Shown: positions 26,196-34,896, counted from the stretch's first letter. The stretch: 64,000 nt of DNA from Bernardetiaceae bacterium (GCA_020832465.1 JAFIER010000039.1:21975-85974), one strand, 5' to 3'. Notes: a model not told the origin generated them from the sequence alone. Numbers and translations are program-made.

Positions 26196-26594
26196 ATGAT
26201 CACCGATCCGATAGCAGATTATTTGACCCGAATTAGAAACGCGCTGAAAGCCCGACACAGAATCGTGGAAATACCCGCTTCTAACTTGAAGAAAGAAATC
26301 ACAAAAATCCTCTACGAAAAAGGTTATATCCACGGATATAAATTTGACGATAAAGAGGTCAAGAGCCAAATTAAAATTGCGCTCAAATATAATCCGGCTA
26401 CAAAAGCACCGGCTATTACGCAAATTGAGCGAATTAGCCGTCCTGGATTAAGACGATTCTGTAAAGCCGATGAGTTGCCGCGCGTACTCAACGGTCTCGG
26501 TATAGCCGTAATTTCTACTTCAAGAGGGGTTATGACCGACAAAGAAGCACGTACGCAAAATGTCGGTGGCGAAGTTTTATGCTTTGTTTACTAA
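26196..26594 (+). CDS. rpsH: 30S ribosomal protein S8
   Basis: S8 binds the central domain of 16S rRNA and in enteric bacteria represses the spc operon. The 132 residues start MITDPIADYLTRIRNALKARH and end with STSRGVMTDKEAR...GGEVLCFVY, both hallmarks. It follows its own predicted promoter and leader, unlike the tight spacing elsewhere in the cluster. Confidence 0.99.
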   Translation: MITDPIADYLTRIRNALKARHRIVEIPASNLKKEITKILYEKGYIHGYKFDDKEVKSQIKIALKYNPATKAPAITQIERISRPGLRRFCKADELPRVLNGLGIAVISTSRGVMTDKEARTQNVGGEVLCFVY

Positions 26595-26654
26595 TTTGTG
26601 CGTGCCAACAACATTACACAATAATTTTGTGAGTTACTCAATACGCAGCCTCTT

Positions 26655-27212
26655 ATGTCACGAATAGGAAAACAACCGATAGAAATCCCTGCCGGTGTAA
26701 CAATAACGGTAGATGACGCCAACCATACGATTAAGGTAAAAGGTGCAAAAGGCGAACTCGAGCAGCAATATCACGCTGACATGACTGTCAAGCAGGAAGA
26801 TGGGCAGCTTATCGTCGAAAGACCTACAGAGCAGAAACGCCATCGTGCTATGCACGGGCTATACCGCTCCCTTATACAAAATATGGTAACAGGCGTAACC
26901 GAAGGGTACAAAAAACAACTCGAACTCGTAGGTGTAGGTTATAAAGCCGTAGCCAACGGGCAAGTCTTAGACTTATCCCTCGGATACTCGCACAATATCT
27001 TGATGCAAGTACCGCCCGAAGTAACTGTAAGCGCAGAAACCCCTAAAGGTAAAGCACCTATTATTACTTTGGAAAGTGCTGACAAGCAACTTATTGGGCA
27101 CGTAGCCGCTAAGCTCAGAGCATTGCGTAAAATCGAGCCTTACAAAGGCAAAGGTGTGCGCTTCCTCGGCGAGCAAGTCAGACGCAAAGCAGGTAAAAGT
27201 GCTAGTAAATAA
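26655..27212 (+). CDS. rplF: 50S ribosomal protein L6
   Basis: L6 lies near the sarcin-ricin loop and helps factor binding. It starts MSRIGKQPIEIPAGV, contains two repeated L6 beta-alpha domains and carries the signature KIEPYKGKGVRFLGEQVRRKAGK near the end. At 185 residues it has standard length. It is 60 bases after rpsH and 81 before rplR. Confidence 0.99.
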   Translation: MSRIGKQPIEIPAGVTITVDDANHTIKVKGAKGELEQQYHADMTVKQEDGQLIVERPTEQKRHRAMHGLYRSLIQNMVTGVTEGYKKQLELVGVGYKAVANGQVLDLSLGYSHNILMQVPPEVTVSAETPKGKAPIITLESADKQLIGHVAAKLRALRKIEPYKGKGVRFLGEQVRRKAGKSASK

Positions 27213-27293
27213 TTTTTTAAATACTTGGATAATTTCTGAAAATTGGCAGATTAGCATAGCCTAATATCAATTTTCAATACAAACCATAAAAAT

Positions 27294-27644
27294 ATGGCAC
27301 TAAGTAAAAAAGACAGACGCTGGCGCATCAGACGCCGCGTGCGCAGAAAAATACAAGGAACTGCTGAAAGACCTAGACTTTCTATTTTCCGTAGCAATAA
27401 AGCTATTTATGCGCAAATTATTGATGATGTAAAAGGACATACGCTTGCAAGCGCATCTCTATGGCATCTCACTAAAGAGCAAACGCTCAATAAAGAACTC
27501 TCGACAAAGGTAGGCAAATTGCTCGCCGAACGCGCCACTGAAAAAGGCGTAAAATCCGTCGTTTTTGATCGTAGCGGATACCTTTATGCCGGTAATATCA
27601 AAGCCCTTGCAGAAGGTGCAAGAGAAGGCGGTCTCGAGTTTTAA
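27294..27644 (+). CDS. rplR: 50S ribosomal protein L18
   Basis: L18 binds 5S rRNA together with L5. The 116 residues start with the basic tail [19 protein letters not shown] and include [20 protein letters not shown] and [28 protein letters not shown], all family hallmarks. The length is usual, and it lies 45 bases upstream of rpsE. Confidence 0.99.
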   Translation: MALSKKDRRWRIRRRVRRKIQGTAERPRLSIFRSNKAIYAQIIDDVKGHTLASASLWHLTKEQTLNKELSTKVGKLLAERATEKGVKSVVFDRSGYLYAGNIKALAEGAREGGLEF

Positions 27645-27689
27645 ATTTTATATGATAATAAATATCGAAACTGACTTAACACTCGTATT

Positions 27690-28205
27690 ATGTCCGGAAA
27701 AATAAAATCGGTAAAAGCAAGCGAATTAAACCTCGAAGAGAAAGTAGTTACTATCCGAAGAGTCGCTAAAGTTGTAAAAGGCGGTCGTAGATTCAGCTTC
27801 TCTGCACTTGTTGTAGTGGGAGACGGCGAAGGCGTAGTAGGATACGGACTCGGTAAAGCTAACGAGGTTACAAGCGCAATCAGTAAAGGTGCTGATGATG
27901 CCAAGAAAAATTTAATCAAAGTGCCTTTGATTAAAGATACAATCCCCCATCAAATCATAGGAAAATTTGGGGCTGCCAAAGTAATGCTCAAACCCGCATC
28001 GCCAGGTACTGGTGTTATTGCAGGGGGAGGCGCCAGAGCCGTTCTTGAAGCTGCTGGCGTAAAAAATGTACTTGCCAAATCGCAGGGATCTTCAAACGCT
28101 AATAACGTAGTAAGAGCTACTTTTGATGCAATCAAAAGAATGCGAGATGCAAGGGTAATCGCACAAGAGCGTGGCGTAAAATTGAGCAATGTTTTTAATG
28201 GCTAA
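27690..28205 (+). CDS. rpsE: 30S ribosomal protein S5
   Basis: S5 helps control decoding accuracy in the small subunit. The 171 residues include the double-stranded-RNA-like N-terminal domain ([27 protein letters not shown]) and the C-terminal half with [19 protein letters not shown] and [20 protein letters not shown]. The length is normal. rpmD follows after 24 bases. Confidence 0.99.
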   Translation: MSGKIKSVKASELNLEEKVVTIRRVAKVVKGGRRFSFSALVVVGDGEGVVGYGLGKANEVTSAISKGADDAKKNLIKVPLIKDTIPHQIIGKFGAAKVMLKPASPGTGVIAGGGARAVLEAAGVKNVLAKSQGSSNANNVVRATFDAIKRMRDARVIAQERGVKLSNVFNG

Positions 28206-28229
28206 TTCAAAATCCGAAAGTGATTTATT

Positions 28230-28409
28230 ATGCAAAAGGTGAAAATTACCCAAGTGCGAAGCACTATCAAAAGACCTAAAAATCAAGTACTTACTATTGA
28301 AGCACTCGGATTAGGCAAAATAAACAGAAGCGTAGAGCATCAGCTCACTCCTTCCATAGAAGGTATGATACGAAAAGTTTCACATTTAGTGAAGGTCGAA
28401 GAAATCTAA
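28230..28409 (+). CDS. rpmD: 50S ribosomal protein L30
   Basis: This 59-residue frame begins MQKVKITQVRSTIKRPKNQ, the standard L30 opening in which the first strand is followed by SxIxRP. It continues LTIEALGLGKINRSVEHQ and ends SHLVKVEEI. It lies exactly where L30 belongs, between rpsE and rplO. L30 is a small beta-alpha protein at the base of the central protuberance and is dispensable in some lineages. Confidence 0.96.
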   Translation: MQKVKITQVRSTIKRPKNQVLTIEALGLGKINRSVEHQLTPSIEGMIRKVSHLVKVEEI

Positions 28410-28463
28410 TACGCTTTTTTATCGTTATATCACAGACAAAGGTCTCAAACCTAAGGATATATT

Positions 28464-28910
28464 ATGAAACTTCATACGCTTAAACCCGCCCTCGGTTCGA
28501 CAAAAAAACGAAAAAGAATCGGACGCGGTCAAGGTTCAGGAAAAGGCGGAACCTCTACAAGAGGGCATAAAGGTGCACAATCGCGCTCAGGATACTCAAA
28601 AAAGAAAGGTTTTGAGGGCGGGCAGATGCCTTTACAGCGTCGTATTCCTAAGTTCGGATTTAAAAACCCGAATCGTGTGGCTTATAAGCCCATCAATTTA
28701 GATACTATTCAAGAGTTCGCAGCTGCTAAAGGCTTAAGCGAAATTGACTATGACGTATTACGTCAAAATGGACTCGTCGGTAAGAAAGACCTTGTGAAAG
28801 TATTGGGTAGAGGTAGTTGCGACTCAGCACTACAAATCAAAGCCCACGCATTCTCAGCGTCCGCGCGTGCTGCTATCGAAGCAGCGGGTGGCTCGGCAAC
28901 TGTTCTTTAA
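28464..28910 (+). CDS. rplO: 50S ribosomal protein L15
   Basis: L15 is a late-assembly protein that threads a long glycine-rich, basic extension into 23S rRNA. The start MKLHTLKPALGSTKKRKRIG followed by GRGQGSGKGGTSTRGHKGAQSR is the hallmark extension; the C-terminal domain ends ARAAIEAAGGSATVL. The 148 residues fit the family. It is followed by a hairpin and then secY. Confidence 0.99.
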   Translation: MKLHTLKPALGSTKKRKRIGRGQGSGKGGTSTRGHKGAQSRSGYSKKKGFEGGQMPLQRRIPKFGFKNPNRVAYKPINLDTIQEFAAAKGLSEIDYDVLRQNGLVGKKDLVKVLGRGSCDSALQIKAHAFSASARAAIEAAGGSATVL

Positions 28911-28919
28911 AAATGCCAA

Positions 28920-28944
28920 AACGCAGCTCGTTTGTAGCTGCGTT
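28920..28944 (+). promoter_or_regulatory. Intercistronic hairpin between rplO and secY
   Basis: AACGCAGCT (28920-28928) pairs with AGCTGCGTT (28936-28944). The following T tract is short and interrupted, so it is likelier a partial attenuator or RNA-stability element than a full terminator, lowering secY relative to the ribosomal proteins. Confidence 0.5.
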
Positions 28945-28974
28945 TATTGATTATTTACTACTGAAGGAAGAGTG

Positions 28975-30324
28975 ATGAAAAAATACATCGAAAAGCTGAA
29001 AAATATTTTCGTTGCCAAAGAACTAAAAGACTTGAGACAGCGCATGCTACTCACCGTAGGGCTATTGGCAATTTTCAGGCTCGGCTCGTTTATTGTCTTG
29101 CCGGGGGTCGATCCTAATAAGCTCGAAACCGGACAAGGCGGCTTTCTAGACATGATTAACCTCCTGCTCGGTGGTGCGTTCAATCGCGCCTCCGTTTTTG
29201 CGCTGGGTATCATGCCATACATCTCCGCATCTATCGTGATTCAGCTACTTACAGTAGCACTGCCCTACTTTCAAAAATTACAGAAAGAAGGCGAATCTGG
29301 TAGAAAGCGTATCACCCAAATCACAAGAGTACTCACGATATTGATTACACTTGGGCAATCCGTAGCCTATATCAAAGGAACGATTCCTATTGATGCTATA
29401 TCGCCCGAAGTGGGTTCATTCATGTTTACGTTCTCTTCTATGATTATTCTTACAGGAGGTACAATATTCTGTATGTGGCTTGGTGAGAAAATTACAGACA
29501 AAGGTGTTGGAAACGGTATTTCAATGCTCATTATGATAGGTATCATCGCTCGTTTTCCTGGTGCGCTTTGGGCAGAAGGGGCTTCACGTGGCTTTGATGG
29601 TGTGCTTCTCTTTACATTAGAGTTGCTTGCTTTATTCCTTGTCGTTATGGGGGTTGTGCTAATTACGCAAGCCGTGCGTCCTATCCCCGTGCAGAATGCC
29701 AAGCAAGTCGCTGGGCGTTCGCGCAAGCAGGTGGTAGGTGGCGGGCAGCGTTCGTATATACCGCTGCGTGTAAACGCCGCCGGAGTTATGCCTATCATTT
29801 TTGCACAGTCGTTGATGTTCGTCCCTCCATTGATTGCTACGGCTTTTCAAGGTGAAAATACATCGGGTGCAGACTATATCATGCAAGCATTCTCCGATTT
29901 TACCACCTGGGAGTATAACGTAGTTTTTGCTATTCTCATTATTGTATTTACGTTCTTTTATACCGCTATTACGATCAACCCGCAACAAATTGCAGAGGAC
30001 ATGAATCGTAATGGTACGTTTATCCCGACCGTAAAACCTGGTGAAGAAACCGCTGAATATATCGGTAAAATCATAGACCGAATTACACTACCTGGATCCT
30101 TATTTATCGCTGCTGTAGCAGTATTGCCTGCCATCGCCGCTTACTTTGGTGTAGGTATGCAATTCTCGCAATTTTATGGAGGTACATCGCTACTCATTAT
30201 GGTAGGTGTTGTCCTCGATACCGTACAGCAAATAGATAGCCACCTTTTGATGCAAAAATATGAAACGCTCATGGCTACCGATAAACGAAAAGGACGAAAC
30301 AAACAAGCTATTATGGAACCTTAA
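28975..30324 (+). CDS. secY: Preprotein translocase subunit SecY
   Basis: SecY forms the protein-conducting channel of the inner membrane. I start at ATG 28975; the in-frame GTG just before it is also possible, and GGAAGAG upstream could serve as a ribosome site. The 449 residues contain ten membrane segments, the LRQRMLLTVGLLAIFRLGSF opening, FALGIMPYISASIVIQLL and QKEGESGRKRITQITR, all SecY signatures. In the usual order it follows rplO and precedes map, as here. Confidence 0.98.
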   Translation: MKKYIEKLKNIFVAKELKDLRQRMLLTVGLLAIFRLGSFIVLPGVDPNKLETGQGGFLDMINLLLGGAFNRASVFALGIMPYISASIVIQLLTVALPYFQKLQKEGESGRKRITQITRVLTILITLGQSVAYIKGTIPIDAISPEVGSFMFTFSSMIILTGGTIFCMWLGEKITDKGVGNGISMLIMIGIIARFPGALWAEGASRGFDGVLLFTLELLALFLVVMGVVLITQAVRPIPVQNAKQVAGRSRKQVVGGGQRSYIPLRVNAAGVMPIIFAQSLMFVPPLIATAFQGENTSGADYIMQAFSDFTTWEYNVVFAILIIVFTFFYTAITINPQQIAEDMNRNGTFIPTVKPGEETAEYIGKIIDRITLPGSLFIAAVAVLPAIAAYFGVGMQFSQFYGGTSLLIMVGVVLDTVQQIDSHLLMQKYETLMATDKRKGRNKQAIMEP

Positions 30325-30423
30325 CAAGGAATTAAGAGCCAAGCTTATGCTATGGTTTGTTCATAATGGTAAAAATATACCTAAGGCTTTTCCATCTTGA
30401 ATGAAATAGCCCTATTATAAGAT

Positions 30424-30480
30424 AAGCAAAGCATTGTAATTCCCGTTCTTGAGACGAAATTACCTCTGCTTTGCTTGTTT
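30424..30480 (+). terminator. Hairpin between secY and map
   Basis: AAGCAAAGCA (30424-30433) pairs with TGCTTTGCTT (30467-30476), with further pairing of GTAATT/AAATTAC inside, followed by GTTTTATTAT. It may terminate most secY transcripts before map. Confidence 0.55.
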
Positions 30481-30551
30481 TATTATAAACTTTGATAGCC
30501 TAAATCAAACAGGCTAAAAGTACAAACCCAAACTTATACGCTAAGGTAATA

Positions 30552-31361
30552 ATGAGAAAATCAGGAGACAAAATCTATCTTAAAACGCCTCATGATATCG
30601 AAATGATGCGGCATAGCGCAATTCTACTTGGAAAAGCGCACGGTGAAGTAGCAAAATATGTTAAAGAGGGCGTTGCCACGAAAGTATTAGATAAAGTCGC
30701 TTATGAGTTTATTCACGACCATAAAGCAACCCCTTCGTTTTTAAACTACAACGGATTCCCCGCCACACTTTGCATGTCTATCAACGAAGTCGTAGTTCAC
30801 GGCATACCAGGTAAGTATGAACTCAAAAGCGGTGATGTTGTATCTATAGATTGTGGTGTTTTTTTTAATGGTTATCATGCCGACTCTGCTTATACCTATC
30901 CTATTGGTGAGATTTCAGAAGAGGTAAAAGCACTGCTTACCGCTACCAAAGAATCTCTTTATGTAGGTATCAAAGAATTTAAAAAAGGCAATAGAACAGG
31001 CGATATTGGATTTGCTATCCAGCGTTATGCCGAGCAAAGAGGCTATGGTGTGGTCAGAGAACTCGTAGGGCATGGTGTCGGCAAATTATTACATGAAAGC
31101 CCCGAAGTACCTAATTATGGCAGAAGACGCAAAGGAGACAAACTTCGAAATGGTATGGTACTCGCTATTGAGCCTATGATTAACCTTGGCAAAGAAAATG
31201 TAGTCCAAGAACCTGATGGCTGGACTATCCGCACGGAGGACAAAAAACCTTCAGCGCATTACGAACATACAGTAGCTTTAATCGATAATAAAGTCGAGAT
31301 ACTCACTACCTTTAAATACATTGAAGAGTCGCTTAAAGCGAATCAGTTATTAGTAATTTAA
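30552..31361 (+). CDS. map: Methionine aminopeptidase, type I
   Basis: Map removes the initiator methionine from nascent proteins using a dinuclear metal centre. The 269 residues begin MRKSGDKIYLKTPHDIEMMR. Metal ligands are visible in SIDCGVFFNGYHADSAYT (two aspartates), GHGVGKLLHE (histidine), LAIEPM (glutamate) and YEHTVAL (glutamate). The order secY-map is conserved, but infA, rpmJ and the rpsM-rpsK-rpsD-rpoA-rplQ group that normally follow are absent. The stop overlaps by a few bases the end of the convergent TPR gene. Confidence 0.97.
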   Translation: MRKSGDKIYLKTPHDIEMMRHSAILLGKAHGEVAKYVKEGVATKVLDKVAYEFIHDHKATPSFLNYNGFPATLCMSINEVVVHGIPGKYELKSGDVVSIDCGVFFNGYHADSAYTYPIGEISEEVKALLTATKESLYVGIKEFKKGNRTGDIGFAIQRYAEQRGYGVVRELVGHGVGKLLHESPEVPNYGRRRKGDKLRNGMVLAIEPMINLGKENVVQEPDGWTIRTEDKKPSAHYEHTVALIDNKVEILTTFKYIEESLKANQLLVI

Positions 31362-32092
31362 AGGCTAAGCGCGAGCGCATTGTGTTTGCGTATGTATAGT
31401 TTTTTATCCTGCCATCGTACTTTGTACCAAATATCTGTTTGCCCTAAGAGTTCGAGCCTATGCCCTGCTTTATGCAGTTGTGTTTCTACTTGGGAGGCGG
31501 CAGAGGGGGCGTGCATTAAGGTGGCTGGTGCTTCGTGTAATATGATATAATCCTTAGGCGTACTGCGCCAGTTGTAGAAAAAACCAAAAAGTAAGAGAAA
31601 AGCCGTAAAGGCAATAACTTTGCGCACGCTCAATCTGCGTTTAAAAAACATAACAAAGAGCCATATCAAAGCTAAACTAAAGGGCACTGCCCATAAGTAA
31701 TGATGATAGCGGCGCAAAAGCGTATCAAAGTAAGCGGCATCTGTATAAGCATAGCCTTCTATTTTTTGAGCCTTAGCTATTTTTTCTATCTTTTCTAAGA
31801 CTTTTACATCTGGACTTGTTTTATAATACAGGCTCAAATAATACAGGGCCTGAGGGTAGTTGGTAGATGCTTCTTTAATGTAAGCCAAATGTAAAAACAT
31901 CTTAGGACTATACATACGAGCGTTGAGATATATCTCTTCGTAGAGCCTGCCTGCTTCTATATAAAGCTCTTGATTAAAAAGTGAATCTGCTCTGTGCATG
32001 AGCAACTCATAATCAGTATTTTCTGATTTCGCAGGTAACGAAAATAGAAAAAATATCAAAAAAATAAAGATTTTTGTCAGTTTTGCTTGCAT
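31358..32092 (-). CDS. TPR and SH3-like domain membrane protein (BatE-like)
   Basis: I start at ATG 32092 (MQAKLTKIF); an ATG at 32125 adds 11 unlikely residues. The order is: signal peptide (FIFLIFFLFSLPAKS), TPR helices (ADSLFNQELYIEAGRLYEEIY, then LHLAYIKEASTNYPQALYYLSLYY), two membrane segments (YLWAVPFSLALIWLFVMFF and VIAFTAFLLLFGFFYNW) and a C-terminal bacterial SH3-like domain (HEAPATLMHAPSAASQ...LELLGQTDIWYKVRW). This arrangement resembles BatE, but no Bat operon is nearby, so only general periplasmic binding is inferred. It is convergent with map. Confidence 0.8.
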   Translation of the reverse strand: MQAKLTKIFIFLIFFLFSLPAKSENTDYELLMHRADSLFNQELYIEAGRLYEEIYLNARMYSPKMFLHLAYIKEASTNYPQALYYLSLYYKTSPDVKVLEKIEKIAKAQKIEGYAYTDAAYFDTLLRRYHHYLWAVPFSLALIWLFVMFFKRRLSVRKVIAFTAFLLLFGFFYNWRSTPKDYIILHEAPATLMHAPSAASQVETQLHKAGHRLELLGQTDIWYKVRWQDKKLYIRKHNALALSL

Positions 32093-32117
32093 AATAAAAA
32101 AATGTGTTGTACCTTTG
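32087..32117 (+). promoter_or_regulatory. Predicted promoter of the tRNA-Lys/tRNA-Leu unit
   Basis: TTG at 32087-32089, a 20-base spacer and TACCTTTG at 32110-32117 match the Bacteroidota consensus about 50 bases before tRNA-Lys. The promoter overlaps the start of the divergent TPR gene. Confidence 0.65.
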
Positions 32118-32170
32118 CATTGCAATTAAGGGAAAGAATCCTTAAAAAGCAAATAAATAACAAAGATTAT

Positions 32171-32243
32171 GATTCCGTAGCTCAGTTGGTAGAGCATCTC
32201 CCTTTTAAGGAGAGGGCCCTGGGTTCGAGTCCCAGCGGGATCA
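32171..32243 (+). tRNA. tRNA-Lys (anticodon TTT)
   Basis: The 73-base cloverleaf has acceptor GATTCCG with CGGGATC, D-arm AGCTCAGTTGGTAGAGC, anticodon loop CTTTTAA with TTT, and T-arm TGGGTTCGAGTCCCA. The 3' CCA is not encoded. It is followed by tRNA-Leu after 19 bases, probably as one transcript. Confidence 0.97.
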
Positions 32244-32262
32244 CAAAACTACTATTCTAACA

Positions 32263-32346
32263 GCTCACATGGTGGAATTGGTAGACACGCCATCTTGAGG
32301 GGGTGGTGGGCGCAAGCCCGTGAGCGTTCGACTCGCTCTGTGAGCA
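32263..32346 (+). tRNA. tRNA-Leu (anticodon GAG)
   Basis: This 84-base class II tRNA has acceptor GCTCACA with TGTGAGC, anticodon stem CCATC/GGTGG around the loop TTGAGGG (anticodon GAG), a long variable arm (TGGGCGCAAGCCCG) and T-loop GTTCGACTC. CCA is not encoded. A terminator follows immediately. Confidence 0.96.
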
Positions 32347-32349
32347 CTC

Positions 32350-32388
32350 AAAGGCATAACAAGAAAATTTCTTGTTGTGCCTTTTTTT
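32350..32388 (+). terminator. Terminator of the tRNA unit
   Basis: AAAGGCATAACAAGAAA pairs with TTTCTTGTTGTGCCTTT (one mismatch) and is followed by a run of T. It lies 4 bases after tRNA-Leu. Confidence 0.9.
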
Positions 32389-32458
32389 ATGCCGCTTAAA
32401 AAAGTAGCAAAAAACTGTTTTTAGTGAACATTAAAAGCGGTCTTTCCGTTGTTTGGAT

Positions 32459-32899
32459 ATGAAGCAAGTATTTAAAAATCCATTCGGGCTTTTCTACGAT
32501 TTAGAAGCAGAAGATATTAGTCATTGCCTACTCGCTTATTGGAAAGGATTTTACGAGTTAAATAACCCAAAAGCAATAGAGGCTTTAAATTTTTGCCTTG
32601 ATTACGTAGAGCAACATCAAATCAAAGTATTGATATCTGATCATGCAGAGGTAGAAGTGCTACCACAGGCTATGTTAGATTATTTGGATAATACGTGGTA
32701 TCCGCGGATTATTGGTGGCGGTTTGAAAGTAGAAATTTATGTCGATTCGCAAGATTTTACGGGTAGCTTGTCTATTGAAGAAATGTTCTTAAAAGTAAAC
32801 GAAAAAGCAAGCGAACTCGTAACTATTAAAGTACAAGATGTTGAAGAAGCATTGAAGCAAGCGCAACACTTTGTAAGGGTTTTACAAGAAATAGAGTAG
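32459..32899 (+). CDS. Hypothetical STAS/SpoIIAA-like protein, paralog 1
   Basis: ATG 32459 gives 146 residues. The protein is soluble, with alternating strands and helices. The pattern YWKGFYELNNPKAIEALNFCL, VLISDHAEVEVLP, WYPRIIGGGLKVEIYVDSQDF, SIEEMF resembles the SpoIIAA-like/STAS-SEC14 proteins, which have a lipid- or partner-binding fold. The next gene is a clear paralog with the same order of segments. They are 13 bases apart and surely co-transcribed, which suggests a heterodimer. The function is unknown; the STAS-like match is my reading, not a confirmed one. Confidence 0.75.
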   Translation: MKQVFKNPFGLFYDLEAEDISHCLLAYWKGFYELNNPKAIEALNFCLDYVEQHQIKVLISDHAEVEVLPQAMLDYLDNTWYPRIIGGGLKVEIYVDSQDFTGSLSIEEMFLKVNEKASELVTIKVQDVEEALKQAQHFVRVLQEIE

Positions 32900-32912
32900 T
32901 AAGTTGAATGAT

Positions 32913-33347
32913 ATGGAAAAAATCTTTGACAACAAAAATGCGATTCTTTATAATCTGAGTAGTAAAGTTCCGCATTGTATGCTTGGATACTATAAGGGAT
33001 TTTACGAGGCTAACGATCCTGAGGTTATGCGAGTCCTTGAGTTTTGTCTTACTTATGTACCAGAGCATAATATTCAAATTTTGATTTCCGACCATAGCAA
33101 ACTCGAGTCTGCTTCGGAAGATATTTATGAGTATTCAACCCAGATTTGGTATCCGCATCTTATCAAACACGGCTTACTTGCCGAGATTTATATTGATGCT
33201 GAAGATTTTATGGGGCGGCTTGCTGTAGAAGAGCTTTTCGAACAGATTAAGCAAAGCAAGCAAGAAGACTTCATTACGATCAAAGTAGAAACTTTAGAAG
33301 AGGCTAAAAAGCAGGCAAAGCAACTTTTAGAAGCTGTAAATCGTTAA
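32913..33347 (+). CDS. Hypothetical STAS/SpoIIAA-like protein, paralog 2
   Basis: ATG 32913 gives 144 residues (MEKIFDNKNAILYNLSSKV). It mirrors the preceding gene throughout: YYKGFYEANDPEVMRVLEFCL, ILISDHSKLESA, WYPHLIKHGLLAEIYIDAEDFMG, AVEELFEQI and a final helix VETLEEAKKQAKQLLEA. The shared WYP and ISDH blocks are the best conserved. The pair arose by tandem duplication followed by considerable divergence. It has no signal peptide. It is convergent with the NFACT gene, whose stop lies one base away. Confidence 0.75.
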   Translation: MEKIFDNKNAILYNLSSKVPHCMLGYYKGFYEANDPEVMRVLEFCLTYVPEHNIQILISDHSKLESASEDIYEYSTQIWYPHLIKHGLLAEIYIDAEDFMGRLAVEELFEQIKQSKQEDFITIKVETLEEAKKQAKQLLEAVNR

Positions 33348-33348
33348 A

Positions 33349-34896
33349 TCAAGCGTCCCAAGGTTTAGGTTCTACCATCAAAACATCTTCTCTATCTACG
33401 ATTACTTCTCCTGGTAAGCCGCCTTTGCGTTTTCTTACATTTTTTTTGGGTGTGCAAATAACGGGGCATAAAGAATCTGTTTTGAGTTTGGAGTAATAAG
33501 CAGCTAAAGCCGCAGCTTTTTCTATCAAGGCAGGTGGAAAATCCTTGCCCGCACGATATTTAATCACGACGTGAGAGCCGGGTACACCTCTGGCGTGAAG
33601 CCATAAGTCTTCCTTATAAGCATATTTTTGTGTGAGCAAATCATTATTAACTGCATTTTTTCCTACCCAAATTTGAAAATCTTGATACTCAAAAACTCGA
33701 AAAGGTAAGCCTTCTTGACTTTGCTGTGATGCGACTGCTGAGAGTTGATACTGTTTGGCATATTTGCGAAGCTCGCGCACCGATTCAATGTCTTGAATTT
33801 TATGAATATGCGAGTTTAGTTTGCTGACCTCTCGTTCTTTTTTTGCGATATTCTCTTCTAATTTTCGAATTTCTTTTTTCTGATTTTTGGCCTTTCGGTA
33901 ATAATTTTCGGCATTTTTTTGGGGTGAAATATTGCTTTTAAGTTTGATTTTGATGTTTTGGTTTTTATAAAAATCAAAAAGTTCGACCTCTTTTTTGTAT
34001 TTATCAATCAGGTGCAAGTTTGCCATAATAATATGGCCAATCTCCTCGTGGCGACTTTCGTGTATGAGTTCTTCGAGTTTTTCGCTATTTTTATTGATAT
34101 AATTTTGTGCTTGATTTACCTTTTTCTCAAGACTTTTAAGCAGCGCCTGTCGTTCTTTTTGAATGGCATAACAGCTAATAAAATGGCGATAAAAGAAGTT
34201 TGCAGCTTCTATTGGGTCTTGTGTCTGGCAGAGTGTGCCCTCTTCTTTCCAAAGACGCAAGGCGGGCAGGCCGTCTTTGTCTTCTGTAATATAAAAAGTT
34301 GGTTTTGCTATCGTCTTGAGCATATTTTGGATTTTATGCCAGCTCTCTTCTGCAGGCTCTTCTTGACTTATAGCAAGTTGGGCTTTGAGTATTTTTCCGA
34401 AGGTAGGAAAAGTTTTATTTAAACCATTGCTTTTAAAATATTCAAAAGTTTGCTCGATGGGGCGGTCAAAATTCAGGTTTTCCTCCCAGTCATTATCTAA
34501 TTTTTTTTGAAAAATATCAGAGACCTCATTGCCCTCAAAAAGTAAAATATTGGAAGCACGCCCATACATTTTAAATACAAAAGTAAAACCTTCTTCTAAG
34601 CGAATAGCAAAGGCGCGTTCGTTCTGAAAAACTTTTACTTGCTCGACGAGTAAATCTTGAGCTTGCGTAAAAAGGTCTATGCTATTACGCTTTTTACGTG
34701 CAAAATTTTCAGGAAAAGAAAGACAGGCAGCTTCTGGGCGGAGTGAAGCCTTTATCCAAAATTCACGGTCAGGATTAGAGAAACCCATGATAAGTTCGTC
34801 CTTATCTTGGCTAAAGCAAGCGCTTAATGCAAGCCCCTTCAAATGGCGATGAAGTGTTGCTGCTAAAGGGGCTAAAAAGTAATAGTTGTTGTGCAT
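33349..34896 (-). CDS. NFACT RNA-binding protein (RqcH/Rqc2 homolog, FbpA-like)
   Basis: This is a homolog of eukaryotic Rqc2/NEMF and bacterial RqcH, which binds stalled 50S subunits with peptidyl-tRNA and adds alanine tails to mark nascent chains. The 515 residues contain NFACT-N (HNNYYFLAPLAATLHRHLKG...FAIRLEEGFTFVFKMYGRASN), a long coiled coil (about 265-365, AQNYINKNSEKLEELI and EIRKLEENIAKKEREV) and the C-terminal NFACT-R domain (DLWLHARGVPGSHVVIKYRA). It could also be described as a fibronectin-binding-like protein, but the intact NFACT-R favours ribosome quality control, the companion of tmRNA in this window. Confidence 0.85.
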   Translation of the reverse strand: MHNNYYFLAPLAATLHRHLKGLALSACFSQDKDELIMGFSNPDREFWIKASLRPEAACLSFPENFARKKRNSIDLFTQAQDLLVEQVKVFQNERAFAIRLEEGFTFVFKMYGRASNILLFEGNEVSDIFQKKLDNDWEENLNFDRPIEQTFEYFKSNGLNKTFPTFGKILKAQLAISQEEPAEESWHKIQNMLKTIAKPTFYITEDKDGLPALRLWKEEGTLCQTQDPIEAANFFYRHFISCYAIQKERQALLKSLEKKVNQAQNYINKNSEKLEELIHESRHEEIGHIIMANLHLIDKYKKEVELFDFYKNQNIKIKLKSNISPQKNAENYYRKAKNQKKEIRKLEENIAKKEREVSKLNSHIHKIQDIESVRELRKYAKQYQLSAVASQQSQEGLPFRVFEYQDFQIWVGKNAVNNDLLTQKYAYKEDLWLHARGVPGSHVVIKYRAGKDFPPALIEKAAALAAYYSKLKTDSLCPVICTPKKNVRKRKGGLPGEVIVDREDVLMVEPKPWDA

